From: Rhodanobacteraceae bacterium ZG21-1
Lineage (GTDB): Bacteria > Pseudomonadota > Gammaproteobacteria > Xanthomonadales > Rhodanobacteraceae
Length of the DNA stretch: 64,000 nucleotides
Assembly (NCBI GenBank): GCA_021390615.1
Contig: JAJEJU010000024.1
Location: 620,001-684,000, forward strand
Direction of reading: 5' to 3'
Shown: positions 25,579 through 34,717 of the stretch, in pieces
Position numbering within the stretch: position 1 is the first letter of the stretch
Layout: each line of letters starts with the position of its first letter
The notes under the pieces: generated by a model
The model's input: the letters and a program-made list of their open reading frames with translations, nothing else
Databases searched by the model: none
What the model was told of the DNA's origin: nothing
Program-made: the position numbers and the translations under genes

Positions 25579-27543
25579 ATGGCAGCAGCATGGTCGGTCG
25601 GGCGCAGCCCAGGTTTTCCGCGCGCGTGGACACGCCTCGCGGCGGCGGTGTCGATGGCGCTCGCAGCCGGCAGCGCGGGCGCGCAGCTTGCGCCGACCTC
25701 GCAGGTGCCCGCACCGCAGGACACGCCTTACCCCGGCACGGTGGCCATCCATGTCGATGCCAGTGATACGCGGCAGGGCATTTTCCGCGTGCACGAGACG
25801 ATTCCGGTGCAGGCCGGCGCGTTGACCCTGCTGTATCCCGAATGGATTCCGGGCAACCATTCCCCCACCGGTCCGATCGCCATGCTGGCTGGCCTCGCGC
25901 TCAGCGCGGACGGCAAGCCGATCCGCTGGAAGCGCGATCCCTACGACGTGTATGCCTTCCATCTGGAGGTGCCGGCCGGGGTCAGCCAGCTCGACGCGGA
26001 CTTCCAGTATCTGTCGGGGCGCACCGGCGACGACGGCTCGATCGAGATGACCGATGCGATGCTCGATCTGGCCTGGAGCGAGATGGCGCTGTATCCGGCC
26101 GGGCACTACGCACGCGACATCCGCTTCGAGCCCAGCGTGACCCTGCCGCACGGCTGGCAGTTCGGCTCGGCGCTGGAGCAGGCCTCGGCTTCGGGCGACC
26201 GCGTAAACTTCAAGCCGGTGCCGTTCAACACCTTGGTCGATTCGCCGATCTACGCGGGACGCTATTTCAGCCGCGTCGATCTCAATCCCGGCGGCCAGGC
26301 GCCGGTGCATCTGGACATCGTGGCCGACGCGCCGAAGGACCTGGTGATGACGCCGGAGCAGTTGCAGGCGCATCGCGCGCTGGTGACGCAGGCGCTCAAG
26401 CTGTTCGGCTCGCATCACTACGACCACTACGACTTCCTGTTCTCGTTGTCGGACGAACTGAGCGGCAACGGGCTGGAACATCACCAGTCCAGCGAGAACG
26501 GCCTGGACGCCGACTACCTCACTGCCTGGGACGAAAGCGGGCCGAATCGCGATCTGCTGGCGCACGAGTACACCCATTCGTGGAACGGCAAGTTCCGCCG
26601 GCCGGCCGATCTGTGGACGCCCAATTTCAACGTGCCGATGGGCGATTCGCTGCTGTGGGTGTACGAAGGGCAGACCGAGTACTGGGGCATCGTGCTCACC
26701 GCGCGCTCCGGCATGTGGACGCCGCAGCAGTTCCGCGATGCGCTGGCCATCGACGCGGCCAACTTCGAGCGCAACCGGCCGGGCCTGGGCTGGCGCAGCC
26801 TGGAAGACACCACAAACGATCCCACCGCTGCGCGCCGTGCCGCCTTGCCCTATCGCAGCTGGCAGATGAGCGAGGACTACTACACCGGCGGCCAGATGCT
26901 ATGGCTGGCGGCGGACGCCAAGCTGCGCGAGCTGACCCAGGGGCGCAAGTCGCTGGACGATTTCGCGCATGCCTTCTTCGGCGTCGACGACGGCAGCTTC
27001 GTCACCAAGACCTACACCTTCGACGACGTGGTCGCGGCCTTGAACGGCGTAGCGGCCTACGACTGGGCCAGCTTCCTGCACCAGCGCGCCGACGCCGTGC
27101 AGCCACCCTTGCTGGATGGCCTGGCCGCTTCCGGCTGGAAGCTGGTGTATACCGACAAGCCCAGCGAATACGAGAAACAGTACGACAGCCGCCCGGAGTC
27201 CTCGCGCCATCTTTACAACTTCGCCTGGTCGATCGGGCTGACCCTGGACAAGCACGGCCAGATCAACGACGTGCGCTGGAACGGCCCGGCGTTCAAGGCC
27301 GGCGTCAGCAGCGGCGCCACCCTGGTCGCGGTGAACGGCAAGGACTATTCGCGCGAAGTGCTGCACGATGCCATCGCTGCAGCCAAGGGCGGCAGTGCGC
27401 CGATCCAGTTGTTGCTGAAGTACCAGGGCAGCTTTCGCAGCGTGCCGGTGGACTATCACGACGGCCTGCAGTATCCGCACCTGGTGCGCATCGACGGCAC
27501 GCCGGATTATTTGAGCCAGATCATCGCTGTGCGCAAGCCGTGA
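25579..27543 (+). CDS. Exported M61-family aminopeptidase with PDZ domain
   Basis: The ATG at 25579 follows AGGGGG and opens a signal peptide (AAAVSMALAAGSAGAQ). The 654-aa protein has the M61 order: an N-terminal beta domain (residues 40-215, YPGTVAIHVDASDT), a thermolysin-like catalytic part with HEYTH at 329-333 followed by SWNGKFRRPADLWTPNF, and a Glu in the WVYEGQTEYWG block as third ligand. A PDZ domain closes the protein (GLTLDKHGQINDVRWNGPAFKAGV). M61 enzymes are glycyl aminopeptidases, usually periplasmic. Length and order are typical. The gene stands alone. Confidence 0.92.
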   Translation: MAAAWSVGRSPGFPRAWTRLAAAVSMALAAGSAGAQLAPTSQVPAPQDTPYPGTVAIHVDASDTRQGIFRVHETIPVQAGALTLLYPEWIPGNHSPTGPIAMLAGLALSADGKPIRWKRDPYDVYAFHLEVPAGVSQLDADFQYLSGRTGDDGSIEMTDAMLDLAWSEMALYPAGHYARDIRFEPSVTLPHGWQFGSALEQASASGDRVNFKPVPFNTLVDSPIYAGRYFSRVDLNPGGQAPVHLDIVADAPKDLVMTPEQLQAHRALVTQALKLFGSHHYDHYDFLFSLSDELSGNGLEHHQSSENGLDADYLTAWDESGPNRDLLAHEYTHSWNGKFRRPADLWTPNFNVPMGDSLLWVYEGQTEYWGIVLTARSGMWTPQQFRDALAIDAANFERNRPGLGWRSLEDTTNDPTAARRAALPYRSWQMSEDYYTGGQMLWLAADAKLRELTQGRKSLDDFAHAFFGVDDGSFVTKTYTFDDVVAALNGVAAYDWASFLHQRADAVQPPLLDGLAASGWKLVYTDKPSEYEKQYDSRPESSRHLYNFAWSIGLTLDKHGQINDVRWNGPAFKAGVSSGATLVAVNGKDYSREVLHDAIAAAKGGSAPIQLLLKYQGSFRSVPVDYHDGLQYPHLVRIDGTPDYLSQIIAVRKP

Positions 27544-27662
27544 GCTTGCGGCGGGTGCTTGCTGAAGTCTCCGTCTGATGCATCGCCATTGCCAGATGGC
27601 GGAAAGGCCGCCGCGTCGCGCCCGTCGCGATGGATGCCGGCGCAGTGGCTGGCCAAGCGAAA

Positions 27663-27691
27663 GCGGCTGCCGAGGTATTCGGCAGCCGCTG
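27663..27691. terminator. Bidirectional hairpin between convergent genes
   Basis: Arms AGCGGCTGCCGA (27663-27674) and TCGGCAGCCGCT (27680-27691) form a perfect 12-bp stem with loop GGTAT. It lies between the converging ends of the M61 peptidase and the peroxiredoxin. No T-tract follows on either side. Confidence 0.6.
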
Positions 27692-27771
27692 CAGAATGAG
27701 GCGAGCCCGATGTAGGCCACGCTCTGAATGCTGCGAGCCACGCACATTTGCGAGTGCGCGGCCCGACGGTA

Positions 27772-28335
27772 TTACTTGCCCGCAGCGCCTTGCTGCTCGA
27801 GCGCCTTCACGGCGTTGAGCGTCTCTTCAACGTGCTTGGTCGGGCTGAGGTCGGAATAGACGTAGCTGATCTTCCCCGACGGGGCGATCACGTACGAGGT
27901 GCGGTCCGACCAGCCGGGCTTGACCACCAGGGTCGCGTCATACTGCTTGGCGATCTTCGCACCCTCGTCGGCAGCGACCGGGAACTTGCCGCTGCAGTGG
28001 TCGGTTTCCTTGGAGAAGGCCGCCAGCTGGTCGAGGTTGCCGGCGGTGACGCCGATGACCGTGGCGTGCAGCGCCTTGAACTGGTCAATGGCCTGCGAGA
28101 ACAGGTGCGCTTCGATATTGCAGCCCGAGGTGTGCGGCGCCGGGAAGAAATAGACCACTACCGGCCCCTGCTGCAGTGCATCGGCAAGCTTGAAGGTCAG
28201 CGGCTGGCCGGCGAGGTAGGCCGGCGCGGTGAAATCGGGCGCCTGCGCGCCGACCTGCAGGGCGGCGAACGCCGGCACGGCGAGAGTGGCACTGCCGGCG
28301 AGGGCAAGCGCGGCGAACTTCATCAATGATTTCAT
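27772..28335 (-). CDS. Periplasmic peroxiredoxin (AhpC/TSA, BCP-like)
   Basis: The 187-aa protein starts with a signal peptide (SLMKFAALALAGSATLAVPAFA) and then the thioredoxin-fold domain. The peroxidatic Cys is Cys72 in FFPAPHTSGCNIEAHLF, with the family Thr three residues before it. Cys114 (TDHCSGKFPVAADE) may be the resolving Cys. BCP-type enzymes reduce hydroperoxides, and export would place this one in the periplasm. It ends convergently with the M61 peptidase. Confidence 0.88.
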   Translation of the reverse strand: MKSLMKFAALALAGSATLAVPAFAALQVGAQAPDFTAPAYLAGQPLTFKLADALQQGPVVVYFFPAPHTSGCNIEAHLFSQAIDQFKALHATVIGVTAGNLDQLAAFSKETDHCSGKFPVAADEGAKIAKQYDATLVVKPGWSDRTSYVIAPSGKISYVYSDLSPTKHVEETLNAVKALEQQGAAGK

Positions 28336-29055
28336 GCGAGGGGTTCCTGGGCGGTCGACGGGGTGTGGGTGAGTGCCTCGGAAGCGGGCGAATGGTTGCT
28401 GCCGGGATCAGGCTTCGCTGCCGCGGAAGAGGGCAGTTTACGCGCTCGCAGGCGCAGACGCGGAGTGCCTGGCGGTGGTTCGTGGCTGTCGTCTTTTGAA
28501 CCTTGTGTCGCGATCGGCCGTATTTTCGTCGACGCATGGGGCGGGGACGAGGCCGATGGGCAGAGTTCTTGCGCGAGAGCGAGAAGGCTAGGTCGGGGTG
28601 ATCGTCACGGCGTTCGGCCGCGGGATGGGGGGGCTTATCGGACCTGGCCTGCGTCGCTCTGGCTGGGAGCAGGCGCGGTGAGCTGGTCTTGTGACCTGTA
28701 GGCGCGGCAGGCGGGCGCGTCGGCGATAGCCGATCCGGATCGGCGCGCAGCAGACCACCCCGATCGGCATCGCGGGGCCCGCCACGGATAAGCTTCCGAT
28801 CGCCATCGCCATCGCCATCGCCGTGCTTCTCCCGGCTGTTGCCCTTCGGCGCGATGGAATCGCTGCGAGGGAAGCGTGCGTCGATCCGCTGTTCGTGCCT
28901 GCCTTCGGGCAATACCCGCCGGCGCGGCGTGGCTCGATCAGCCTCAGGCCTTCGATATGGCCGAGGAACACGATGCCGATGGCCGATCCGCAACGTTTGT
29001 CATGCAGCAGCCTGTAAAGGTCGATCCGCGAATTCGGCGATGCCGCTGCATGCAC
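28336..29055. other. 720-bp stretch without a secure gene
   Basis: Long Arg/Pro-rich open frames overlap on both strands, as expected from GC-rich noncoding DNA, and none resembles a protein. A minus-strand frame ending near 28588 begins MHAAASPNSRIDLYRLLHDK but has no domain. The only distinct structure is the hexamer array listed separately. The upstream part may carry the peroxiredoxin promoter. Confidence 0.45.
28798..28822 (+). repeat. Short GCCATC hexamer array
   Basis: About four copies of the unit CGCCAT lie head to tail (28798-28822). A simple-sequence slippage tract in noncoding DNA. No link to a gene's reading frame was found. Confidence 0.6.
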
Positions 29056-29898
29056 TCAGCGTCGTGTCGCCAGCACCCCGTCCAGTGCCAGTTCCGCCTT
29101 GAAGCCGGCTTTCTCCAGCCGTTTGGCGACCTCGCGCGGCACGTCGCGGCCGCTGGTGAGCTTGTTGGGGCTGCCGGTGTAGTGGAACAGGCGGCCGCCG
29201 CGGCGCAGCACGCGCGCCAGCTGTTCGTAGAACGCCTGCGCATACAGCTCGCCGGCGATGCCGAAGCGGGGCGGGTCGTGCAGCAGCGCATCCATCGAGG
29301 CGTCGCCGATGTCGGCGATCGCCTGGGCGACATCGGCATGGCGCAGCTGCAGGCGGCCTCCGTTGGCGGGCTCCTCTGGATCTGGCGACCACGGATTGAG
29401 CGTGCGCAGCCACAGCACGTCGGAATTCTTCTCGAACGACTGGATCTGCGCCGCGCCCGCTTCCAGGCAGCAGGCGGCGAAGTAGCCCAGGCCGCCGCAG
29501 GTGTCGAGCACGCGCTTGCCAAGGGGCTCGATCAGCGCCACCTTGCGGCGGGCATCTTCGAGCGGCGAGGCTTTGGCCGTGGGCAGCATCTTGATGCCGT
29601 CGATCTCGAAGGTGGGCACGTCCCACTCGGTCGGCACCAGCTTGATCAGCGAGCCGGAGAAGCGCGCCACCGGCTCGAATGCCTCGCCGTCCCAGTAATA
29701 AATCGTGCGGTCTTTCAGCTTGGACGGATACGGGTAATGCTGCTCGCGCCACTGCCAGGCATCGGCGTGCAGCGACACCTCGGTGGTCGAGCGGCCCAGG
29801 TCCAGCGATCCGGTCCAGGACTCGGCACCTGCATCGCGTGTGGCGAGCAAGGCCTCGGCGACGGGGCGCGTGAGCAGTGGGCCGGCAGGGTGCGACAT
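29056..29898 (-). CDS. Class I SAM-dependent methyltransferase
   Basis: The start is ATG 29898 (MSHPAGPLLTRP), with AGGAAA upstream. The frame before it is not protein-like. The 280-aa protein has about 110 N-terminal beta-rich residues (DRTIYYWDGEAFEPVARF), then a Rossmann domain: motif I VLDTCGGLGYFAACCLEAGA, motif II SFEKNSDVLWLRTLNP, and a DALLHDPPRFGIAGEL motif IV. The order is like spermidine-synthase-type or RNA-type methyltransferases, and DPPR recalls N/Q or small-molecule enzymes. Substrate unknown. Confidence 0.78.
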   Translation of the reverse strand: MSHPAGPLLTRPVAEALLATRDAGAESWTGSLDLGRSTTEVSLHADAWQWREQHYPYPSKLKDRTIYYWDGEAFEPVARFSGSLIKLVPTEWDVPTFEIDGIKMLPTAKASPLEDARRKVALIEPLGKRVLDTCGGLGYFAACCLEAGAAQIQSFEKNSDVLWLRTLNPWSPDPEEPANGGRLQLRHADVAQAIADIGDASMDALLHDPPRFGIAGELYAQAFYEQLARVLRRGGRLFHYTGSPNKLTSGRDVPREVAKRLEKAGFKAELALDGVLATRR

Positions 29899-30500
29899 GG
29901 AAGATGATTTCCTGAGAAGGTCAGCTCGACGCGCCGGTGACAAATGAGAGCAGCCGCGCCTAGGTTTCCGCATCGGCACGCCATCCTGCGGTTCCGAAGA
30001 AAGCGCTGTCGACGCGACGGCGCACGCTACGCATGGCCCGGCATGATACGGGATGTCGAATCCAACCGGCTTCGCGCATCTTCCCGGCCTTACTCCGGAG
30101 CAAAAATCCAGCCGCCGCGCTATCCCGCGCTTGCCAAGCTTGATCCTGGTCCAGCGAGCTTACTAACCATCGGCGTGGCGATCTTTGCCCGCTTCGATCC
30201 AGCTCAATTCCAAGCCGAGGTGACTGGCTGCGTCGCCGCAGTGGACCGGCCATGGCTATCGGTCATCGACAGGATGCGAACAGATGGTGACGCCATCATC
30301 CGACAGCCTTTTTCATCGGTCTGCCTCGTCTTCAAGGCTTAGGGCAACGCTTGCCCACGTGGAGGGCGGACACAAGAGTCTGCTGACGAGTCATCGCTTC
30401 GTGGCACGATGGGCAACCTGCACTTGCACCTGGTGTATTGCGACATGCGCGCTGGAGCTGCCTTCGCGGCATTCGCATCACGCCGCCCCGGGTTTATAGG
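29899..30500. other. Intergenic, no gene recognised
   Basis: 600 bp between two minus-strand genes. A plus-strand frame at 29944-30342 exists without domain, ribosome site or codon pattern to support it. No hairpin of note. Confidence 0.4.
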
Positions 30501-30779
30501 TCAGGGGCCGTTAGGACGGTATTGCATCGCCATATGGGCAATCTGCCGAGATACGTCGCTTTCCTCGTTGCGCGGCATCGGGCGAAACGTCTCGCGCTGA
30601 GTGATCAGAAAAAGGCCGAACACCACGCCGCTAAGCACCGGCAGCAGCCAGACCAGGATGATCTGCATGATCTTCTGGCGAACGGTATAGCCGCGATGCA
30701 GGGCAACGCCCAGCGACACCAGGACGTCGAGCACGGCGATTGCGATCAGCAGGTCATAAAGCAAGTGGTGCACGTCCAT
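30501..30779 (-). CDS. Small membrane protein (92 aa)
   Basis: The start at 30779 follows AAAGGA by about eight bases. Two hydrophobic segments, HHLLYDLLIAIAVLDVLVSLG and KIMQIILVWLLPVLSGVVFGL, are joined by a basic loop (HRGYTVRQK), so both ends probably face the periplasm or the cytoplasm alike. The C-terminal tail is polar (TQRETFRPMPRNEESD). No family was recognised. It is downstream of a noncoding stretch and alone on its strand. Confidence 0.62.
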   Translation of the reverse strand: MDVHHLLYDLLIAIAVLDVLVSLGVALHRGYTVRQKIMQIILVWLLPVLSGVVFGLFLITQRETFRPMPRNEESDVSRQIAHMAMQYRPNGP

Positions 30780-30922
30780 GATGATGTCCTTTGCCCGGCA
30801 TGAAGCCACGGTCTGTCTGTGCCCGCGTCGGGATGCATCTTGTCATGAGGACGCGCGCGGCGCATCCGGTGCGCGGGCCTGACTTGCATGGGCGGCCACG
30901 TCGGCTTGTACGGGATGCCGCG

Positions 30923-31915
30923 TCATCCGGTGCGTGTGCCCCGGCATTGGGGATAAGCCGTACAGCCCCAGAACGCCTGCTTGGTAGCGCGGTTGAAGCG
31001 GCGGATCATGACTTGGCCGCATTGGGGACAAAGCGGCGTTTCGGTAGGCGCAACGACCGTCGATGCAGAGGCAGAGGCCGGAGCAGAAGCGGGATCAGAT
31101 GCAGAAGCCTGAGCAAGCGTCGGCGCTGGCCTAGGGACAGGCGTGGATGCAACAGCAGCGGCAGGTGCAGTCGACGGCCTGGCCTGTTCGGGCTGAATTC
31201 GGCCAGACTGGGTTCGGCGGTCGTGTTGGGTTCGATCTGGCCGGGTTCGCGAGTCGGCCGGCGAGGGCCGCCCGGCAGCTTGTACGGCGCGGACCATGGC
31301 AAGCAGCTCTTCGCCACGGATGAGTTCGATCGGCTTGCCTTGTGCGAAGCGCTCGGCATCCGGCGTATAACTGCCGGTGGAAACGATCTTGACCGCCGCT
31401 GCGCCGTGATGGGCGAGCAAGCCGTACATCTCCCGCACCACCTTGACGTTCACCTGCCGGTTGCGCCACTGCTTGCACTGCACCAGGATGGTCTTGCCGT
31501 CCTTGGTCAGCACGATGTCGATGCCGCCGTCGGGGCCGCCCAGGCCGGTTTCCTTCACGCTGTAGCCTTGCCGGCGGAAGGCCTCGCCCACCAGCATTTC
31601 GAACGAGCGCCAGTCGATCGCGCGCAGGCTTTCCATGCCGGTCTGCTCGTCCAGCAGGCGCCGCCGCTGGCCTTGCTTCAGATAGGAGACGAGGGCTGCT
31701 CCCCAGCAGGCGAGCATGAAGACCCAGGCCAGAGGCGCTAGGCCGCCGTTCGAAAACTGCTTGCCCATCGACGCCAGCACGGGATTGTCCCGGCCCGACA
31801 GATACCAGCCGATGCCGTAGCGTATGCCCCAGAACCCCACGATGCCGATCACCAGGCCGAACGACCAGGGCATCGATGCGACCATGCGGATGCCAGGCTC
31901 CCTGCGTTTGCTCAT
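30923..31915 (-). CDS. Membrane-tethered Mrr-like restriction endonuclease with topoisomerase-type zinc finger
   Basis: The 330-aa protein has two membrane helices (residues 17-39 and 60-78), an Mrr-type PD-(D/E)xK nuclease domain (95-212) with Asp133 in GGPDGGIDIVL and Gln146-Cys-Lys148 in ILVQCKQW, and a Pro/Ala/Ser-rich linker of about 75 residues. It ends with a C4 zinc finger CPQC ... GCTAYPQCRG like those at topoisomerase I C-termini. Mrr domains cut modified or foreign DNA. Anchoring it to the membrane, with a DNA-binding finger at the end of a flexible arm, would suit acting on incoming DNA, which is inference. No methylase is nearby. Confidence 0.82.
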   Translation of the reverse strand: MSKRREPGIRMVASMPWSFGLVIGIVGFWGIRYGIGWYLSGRDNPVLASMGKQFSNGGLAPLAWVFMLACWGAALVSYLKQGQRRRLLDEQTGMESLRAIDWRSFEMLVGEAFRRQGYSVKETGLGGPDGGIDIVLTKDGKTILVQCKQWRNRQVNVKVVREMYGLLAHHGAAAVKIVSTGSYTPDAERFAQGKPIELIRGEELLAMVRAVQAAGRPSPADSRTRPDRTQHDRRTQSGRIQPEQARPSTAPAAAVASTPVPRPAPTLAQASASDPASAPASASASTVVAPTETPLCPQCGQVMIRRFNRATKQAFWGCTAYPQCRGTRTG

Positions 31916-32263
31916 GCCACTCCCTCGTGTGCTTGGTGGTTCAACATTCCGCTGTTCGACGGCTTCGGTCGATGTTTGAACTCGTTGTCCGAAGGCTTCT
32001 CGCCGACATCAGACCATGCAGGCCATACACGGGGTGAGCCGGTGATCACAATGATGCGCTTGCAGATATCGGCGGACTTTACGCGGACTGGCTTCGTGCA
32101 CCGGCAAGCGCCGTTTGCGCCCTATGCGGGGCGGCGCCGGACATACCGGCGCTGCCGGGGGCGGGGCGATGCGTCGGCTTACCCGTGGCACTCCACTTCG
32201 AAACCTGCAACAGTGGGCGGAGGATCGAAGGGATGGCGGCCAGCGCCGCGACAGGGGTATCGA
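31916..32263. other. Divergent intergenic region
   Basis: Region between the Mrr-like gene and the two-helix membrane protein. The plus-strand frame is open through it, but residues before 32264 are not protein-like. Presumed to hold both promoters, not placed. Confidence 0.4.
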
Positions 32264-33244
32264 ATGATCGTTCCGCAGTACTGGGCCGAGGCGCGGTTGC
32301 AGCATCGAGCGAAGCGTGGGCAGATCACCGTGCGCCGCTTCGGCTGGTCGGACGAAAGCCAGGCGGCCGCGCAGGCGCACGCGGAGGCGCGTACGCGCGA
32401 GGCGCTGGATCGCCTGATCGCCGGCGAGGCGTTGCCGCGGCGCGAGCTGCGCCATGCCTACCACGGCGCCGAAGGCACGCCGATCCGCGAAGAGGTCGTG
32501 GCGCGGCACGACGCGCAGGTGATTACCCGCAACAGCTATGGCGCGCTGTGCCTGAATACGCCGGACGTGCTGTTCGCCGATATCGACTTCGAGGATTTCA
32601 CGCCGCCATCGTGGCTGCGGCGCGGCCTGCTGTATCTGCTGCTGGTCGCCGCGCTCGCCTGGGGATGGCTGCGCCAATCATGGGGGCAGGGCGCCCTGGC
32701 GGTGATTGCGGCGATCGTAGTGACCGCCTTGCTCAGCCACCTCGCCTATGGCCTGTATCTGCGCAGTCGCGGCGGCCGGGACGGGCATGCACGGCGGCTG
32801 GTCGAGGCCTTTGTGCGGGCGCATCCCGATTGGCGTCTGCGCCGTTACCGCACGCCGGCCGGTCTGCGCCTGCTGGCGATGCATCGCCGCTTCGATCCAC
32901 GCGAGCCCGCGGTGGCGGCCTGCTTCGAGGCGCTGGCGGTCGATCCGATCTTCGCGCGCATGTGCCAGCGCCAGCACTGCTTCCGCGCACGCGTAAGCCC
33001 CAAGCCGTGGCGCATCGGCATCCGCGAGCACATACGTCCACGCGTGGGTGTATGGCCGGTGGCGGAGGAGCGCCTGCCGGCACGCCGGCGCTGGATCGAG
33101 GACTACGAACGGGTGGCGGGCGGCTACGCAGCCTGCCGCTTCGAAGGCGAGCACGGCAGCGGCCCGATCGACGCGCAGGTGGACGAAGTGCGTCGCCTGC
33201 ATGACGAGCTGTGCCAGGCGGAGTCGGGCCGGCCGATCGCCTGA
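32264..33244 (+). CDS. Two-helix membrane protein of unknown function (326 aa)
   Basis: I chose the ATG at 32264 (MIVPQYWAEARLQHRAKRGQ), the point at which sequence becomes protein-like. The frame itself extends to 31976. Residues 1-115 are soluble and Arg/Ala-rich (SDESQAAAQAHAEARTREALDRL). Two helices follow (GLLYLLLVAALAWGWL and GALAVIAAIVVTALLSHLAYGLY). The C-terminal 170 residues are cytoplasmic and basic, with RRYRTPAGLRLLAMHRRFDP and YERVAGGYAACRFEGEHGS. Similar proteins in related genomes are annotated hypothetical as far as I know. It is divergent from the Mrr-like gene. Confidence 0.65.
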   Translation: MIVPQYWAEARLQHRAKRGQITVRRFGWSDESQAAAQAHAEARTREALDRLIAGEALPRRELRHAYHGAEGTPIREEVVARHDAQVITRNSYGALCLNTPDVLFADIDFEDFTPPSWLRRGLLYLLLVAALAWGWLRQSWGQGALAVIAAIVVTALLSHLAYGLYLRSRGGRDGHARRLVEAFVRAHPDWRLRRYRTPAGLRLLAMHRRFDPREPAVAACFEALAVDPIFARMCQRQHCFRARVSPKPWRIGIREHIRPRVGVWPVAEERLPARRRWIEDYERVAGGYAACRFEGEHGSGPIDAQVDEVRRLHDELCQAESGRPIA

Positions 33245-33534
33245 GCCGGGCATGCGGTGCATCGGCCGTGCAGTTATGCCCTTGGTCTGCGCACGCATGC
33301 GCGGCAGCTGCCGCATGCGGCGGAATGCGGCCTGAAGCCATCGCGCCGAACGTGACGACCGAACGTGCGCGCGGATCGAGGCATGCGTGCAAGACCTGGC
33401 ACCGTGCCCGAAGGCTGGACGCGTAGGCAGCGCAGGCGTCATCGCACTGAACCCCAGGCGGATTTATCGTATGGTGTAGGCACGATCTCCAAGGCAGTGC
33501 AGGGGCTGCCCATGCCGAAGAGGGTGGTTTCGCA

Positions 33535-33903
33535 ATGAGTCGCCACGATACGCACAAGCCTGCCTCCCAAGGCGTCGATTGGGATCATCCGGATCTCAAG
33601 GCGCTGTTGAGCAAGACCGAGGCGTGGAGCCTCGACAACCGCAATCCGCGTCCACCGGAGGAAGTGCAGCTGCATGTCGGCTGGGCTGCGTCCACCGGCC
33701 GCCCGGCCACCCTGGTGTGGGAGCATGAGCAGGCCTGGGTGCTGGAGACGCGTTTTTCGCTGGAACCCGGCGAGCCGGTGCGCGTCGATCGCTATCGTGG
33801 CGGCCTGCGCTCTGCCTGGGGCACGGTACTCGACGGGCGTCCCGGGCAGCGTGCCGACGATGCCGAGCACGGCCTGCATGTGTATTGGCTGCATATGAAA
33901 TAG
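33535..33903 (+). CDS. Hypothetical protein (122 aa)
   Basis: The start at 33535 has AGAGGG nearby. The protein is soluble, with a mixed beta pattern in the middle (VQLHVGWAASTGRPATLVWEHEQAWVLETRF is the core, rich in Trp) and a final HGLHVYWLHMK. No family, signal peptide or metal motif was recognised. It sits between the two-helix protein and the YciI-like gene on the same strand but with gaps near 280 bp, so it is probably separately transcribed. Confidence 0.6.
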   Translation: MSRHDTHKPASQGVDWDHPDLKALLSKTEAWSLDNRNPRPPEEVQLHVGWAASTGRPATLVWEHEQAWVLETRFSLEPGEPVRVDRYRGGLRSAWGTVLDGRPGQRADDAEHGLHVYWLHMK

Positions 33904-34182
33904 CCGGCTGGCGCGGCGGTGCGCAAGGCCGCGCGCTGTCCTGCTGATGACATCCTCAGGCGCAATGGCCGGCTGGGTCGGCTGCCGGGATCGGACCGCC
34001 CGCGGCCGCCCCCTTCCCGCATCGACGCGAGGCGTTTCGGCTCCAGGGCAGCTACGCGATGGTCGAGCGGCGGGCATGTCGATTTGTGCCTGTCGCATTC
34101 GTCGTAAGGACGGAAGCAGGACGAACCGGGCCGGTATCGGTGGCCGGTCCTGTTCCAGCCAATCCCTCATGGAGATATGACG

Positions 34183-34542
34183 ATGCGTTTTCTATCGATG
34201 ATCCGAATCGACGAGAACAGTGGGCTGCGGCCCAGTGCGAAGCTGATGGAGGACATGGGCAAGCTGATGGAGGAGCTGACCCGCGAGGGCAAGCTGGTCG
34301 ACACCGCCGGGCTCTTGCCCACCGCCCAGGGCGTGCGCGTCCGCTGGTCCGGCGGCAAGCTGAGCGTGGTGGACGGGCCGTTCACCGAGACCAAGGAAAT
34401 CATCGGCGGCTATGCCTTGCTCGAGGCGGCGTCGAAAGAAGAGGCGATCGAACTGACCAAGCGTTTCCTCAAGGTGCATGGCGACGAATGGAACCTCGAA
34501 TGCGAGGTGCGCCAGCTGATGGGGCACGACGCCGCCTGCTGA
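34183..34542 (+). CDS. YciI-family (DGPF-type) protein
   Basis: The 119-aa protein contains KLMEELTREGKLVDTAGLLP, then VDGPFTETKEIIGGYALLEA, the DGPF block of the YCII-related family (PF03795), and KRFLKVHGDEWNLECEVRQL. I chose ATG 34183 over ATG 34177 because GGAGAT at 34171-34176 would touch the first ATG but is well spaced from the second. DGPF proteins are often associated with ECF sigma factors, but none is next to this gene. Biochemical role unknown. Confidence 0.85.
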   Translation: MRFLSMIRIDENSGLRPSAKLMEDMGKLMEELTREGKLVDTAGLLPTAQGVRVRWSGGKLSVVDGPFTETKEIIGGYALLEAASKEEAIELTKRFLKVHGDEWNLECEVRQLMGHDAAC

Positions 34543-34717
34543 GCAGCGTGATGCGGAGGTTCGCTGGCGCTGCCGGTGCCGGCTCGGCGTCAGCCGCCTA
34601 ATGCGCCGGCGCGGCCTTGCCGTTTGCTCCGATCGGCATGGCTGCGCTGGCGGCTTGCGGTGATCGTTTAACCGGATGCGAAGCGGTCGCTCGGCAGTTG
34701 CCCGGCGAGCGGCAAGG

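Noticed and set aside
28798-28822. CRISPR-like repeats
   Set aside because: The units are 6-bp and directly adjacent, with no spacers. It is simple-sequence DNA.
28085-28993. 302-codon minus-strand frame beyond the peroxiredoxin start
   Set aside because: It overlaps the peroxiredoxin in another frame and is extremely Arg/Pro-rich without any fold-like pattern.
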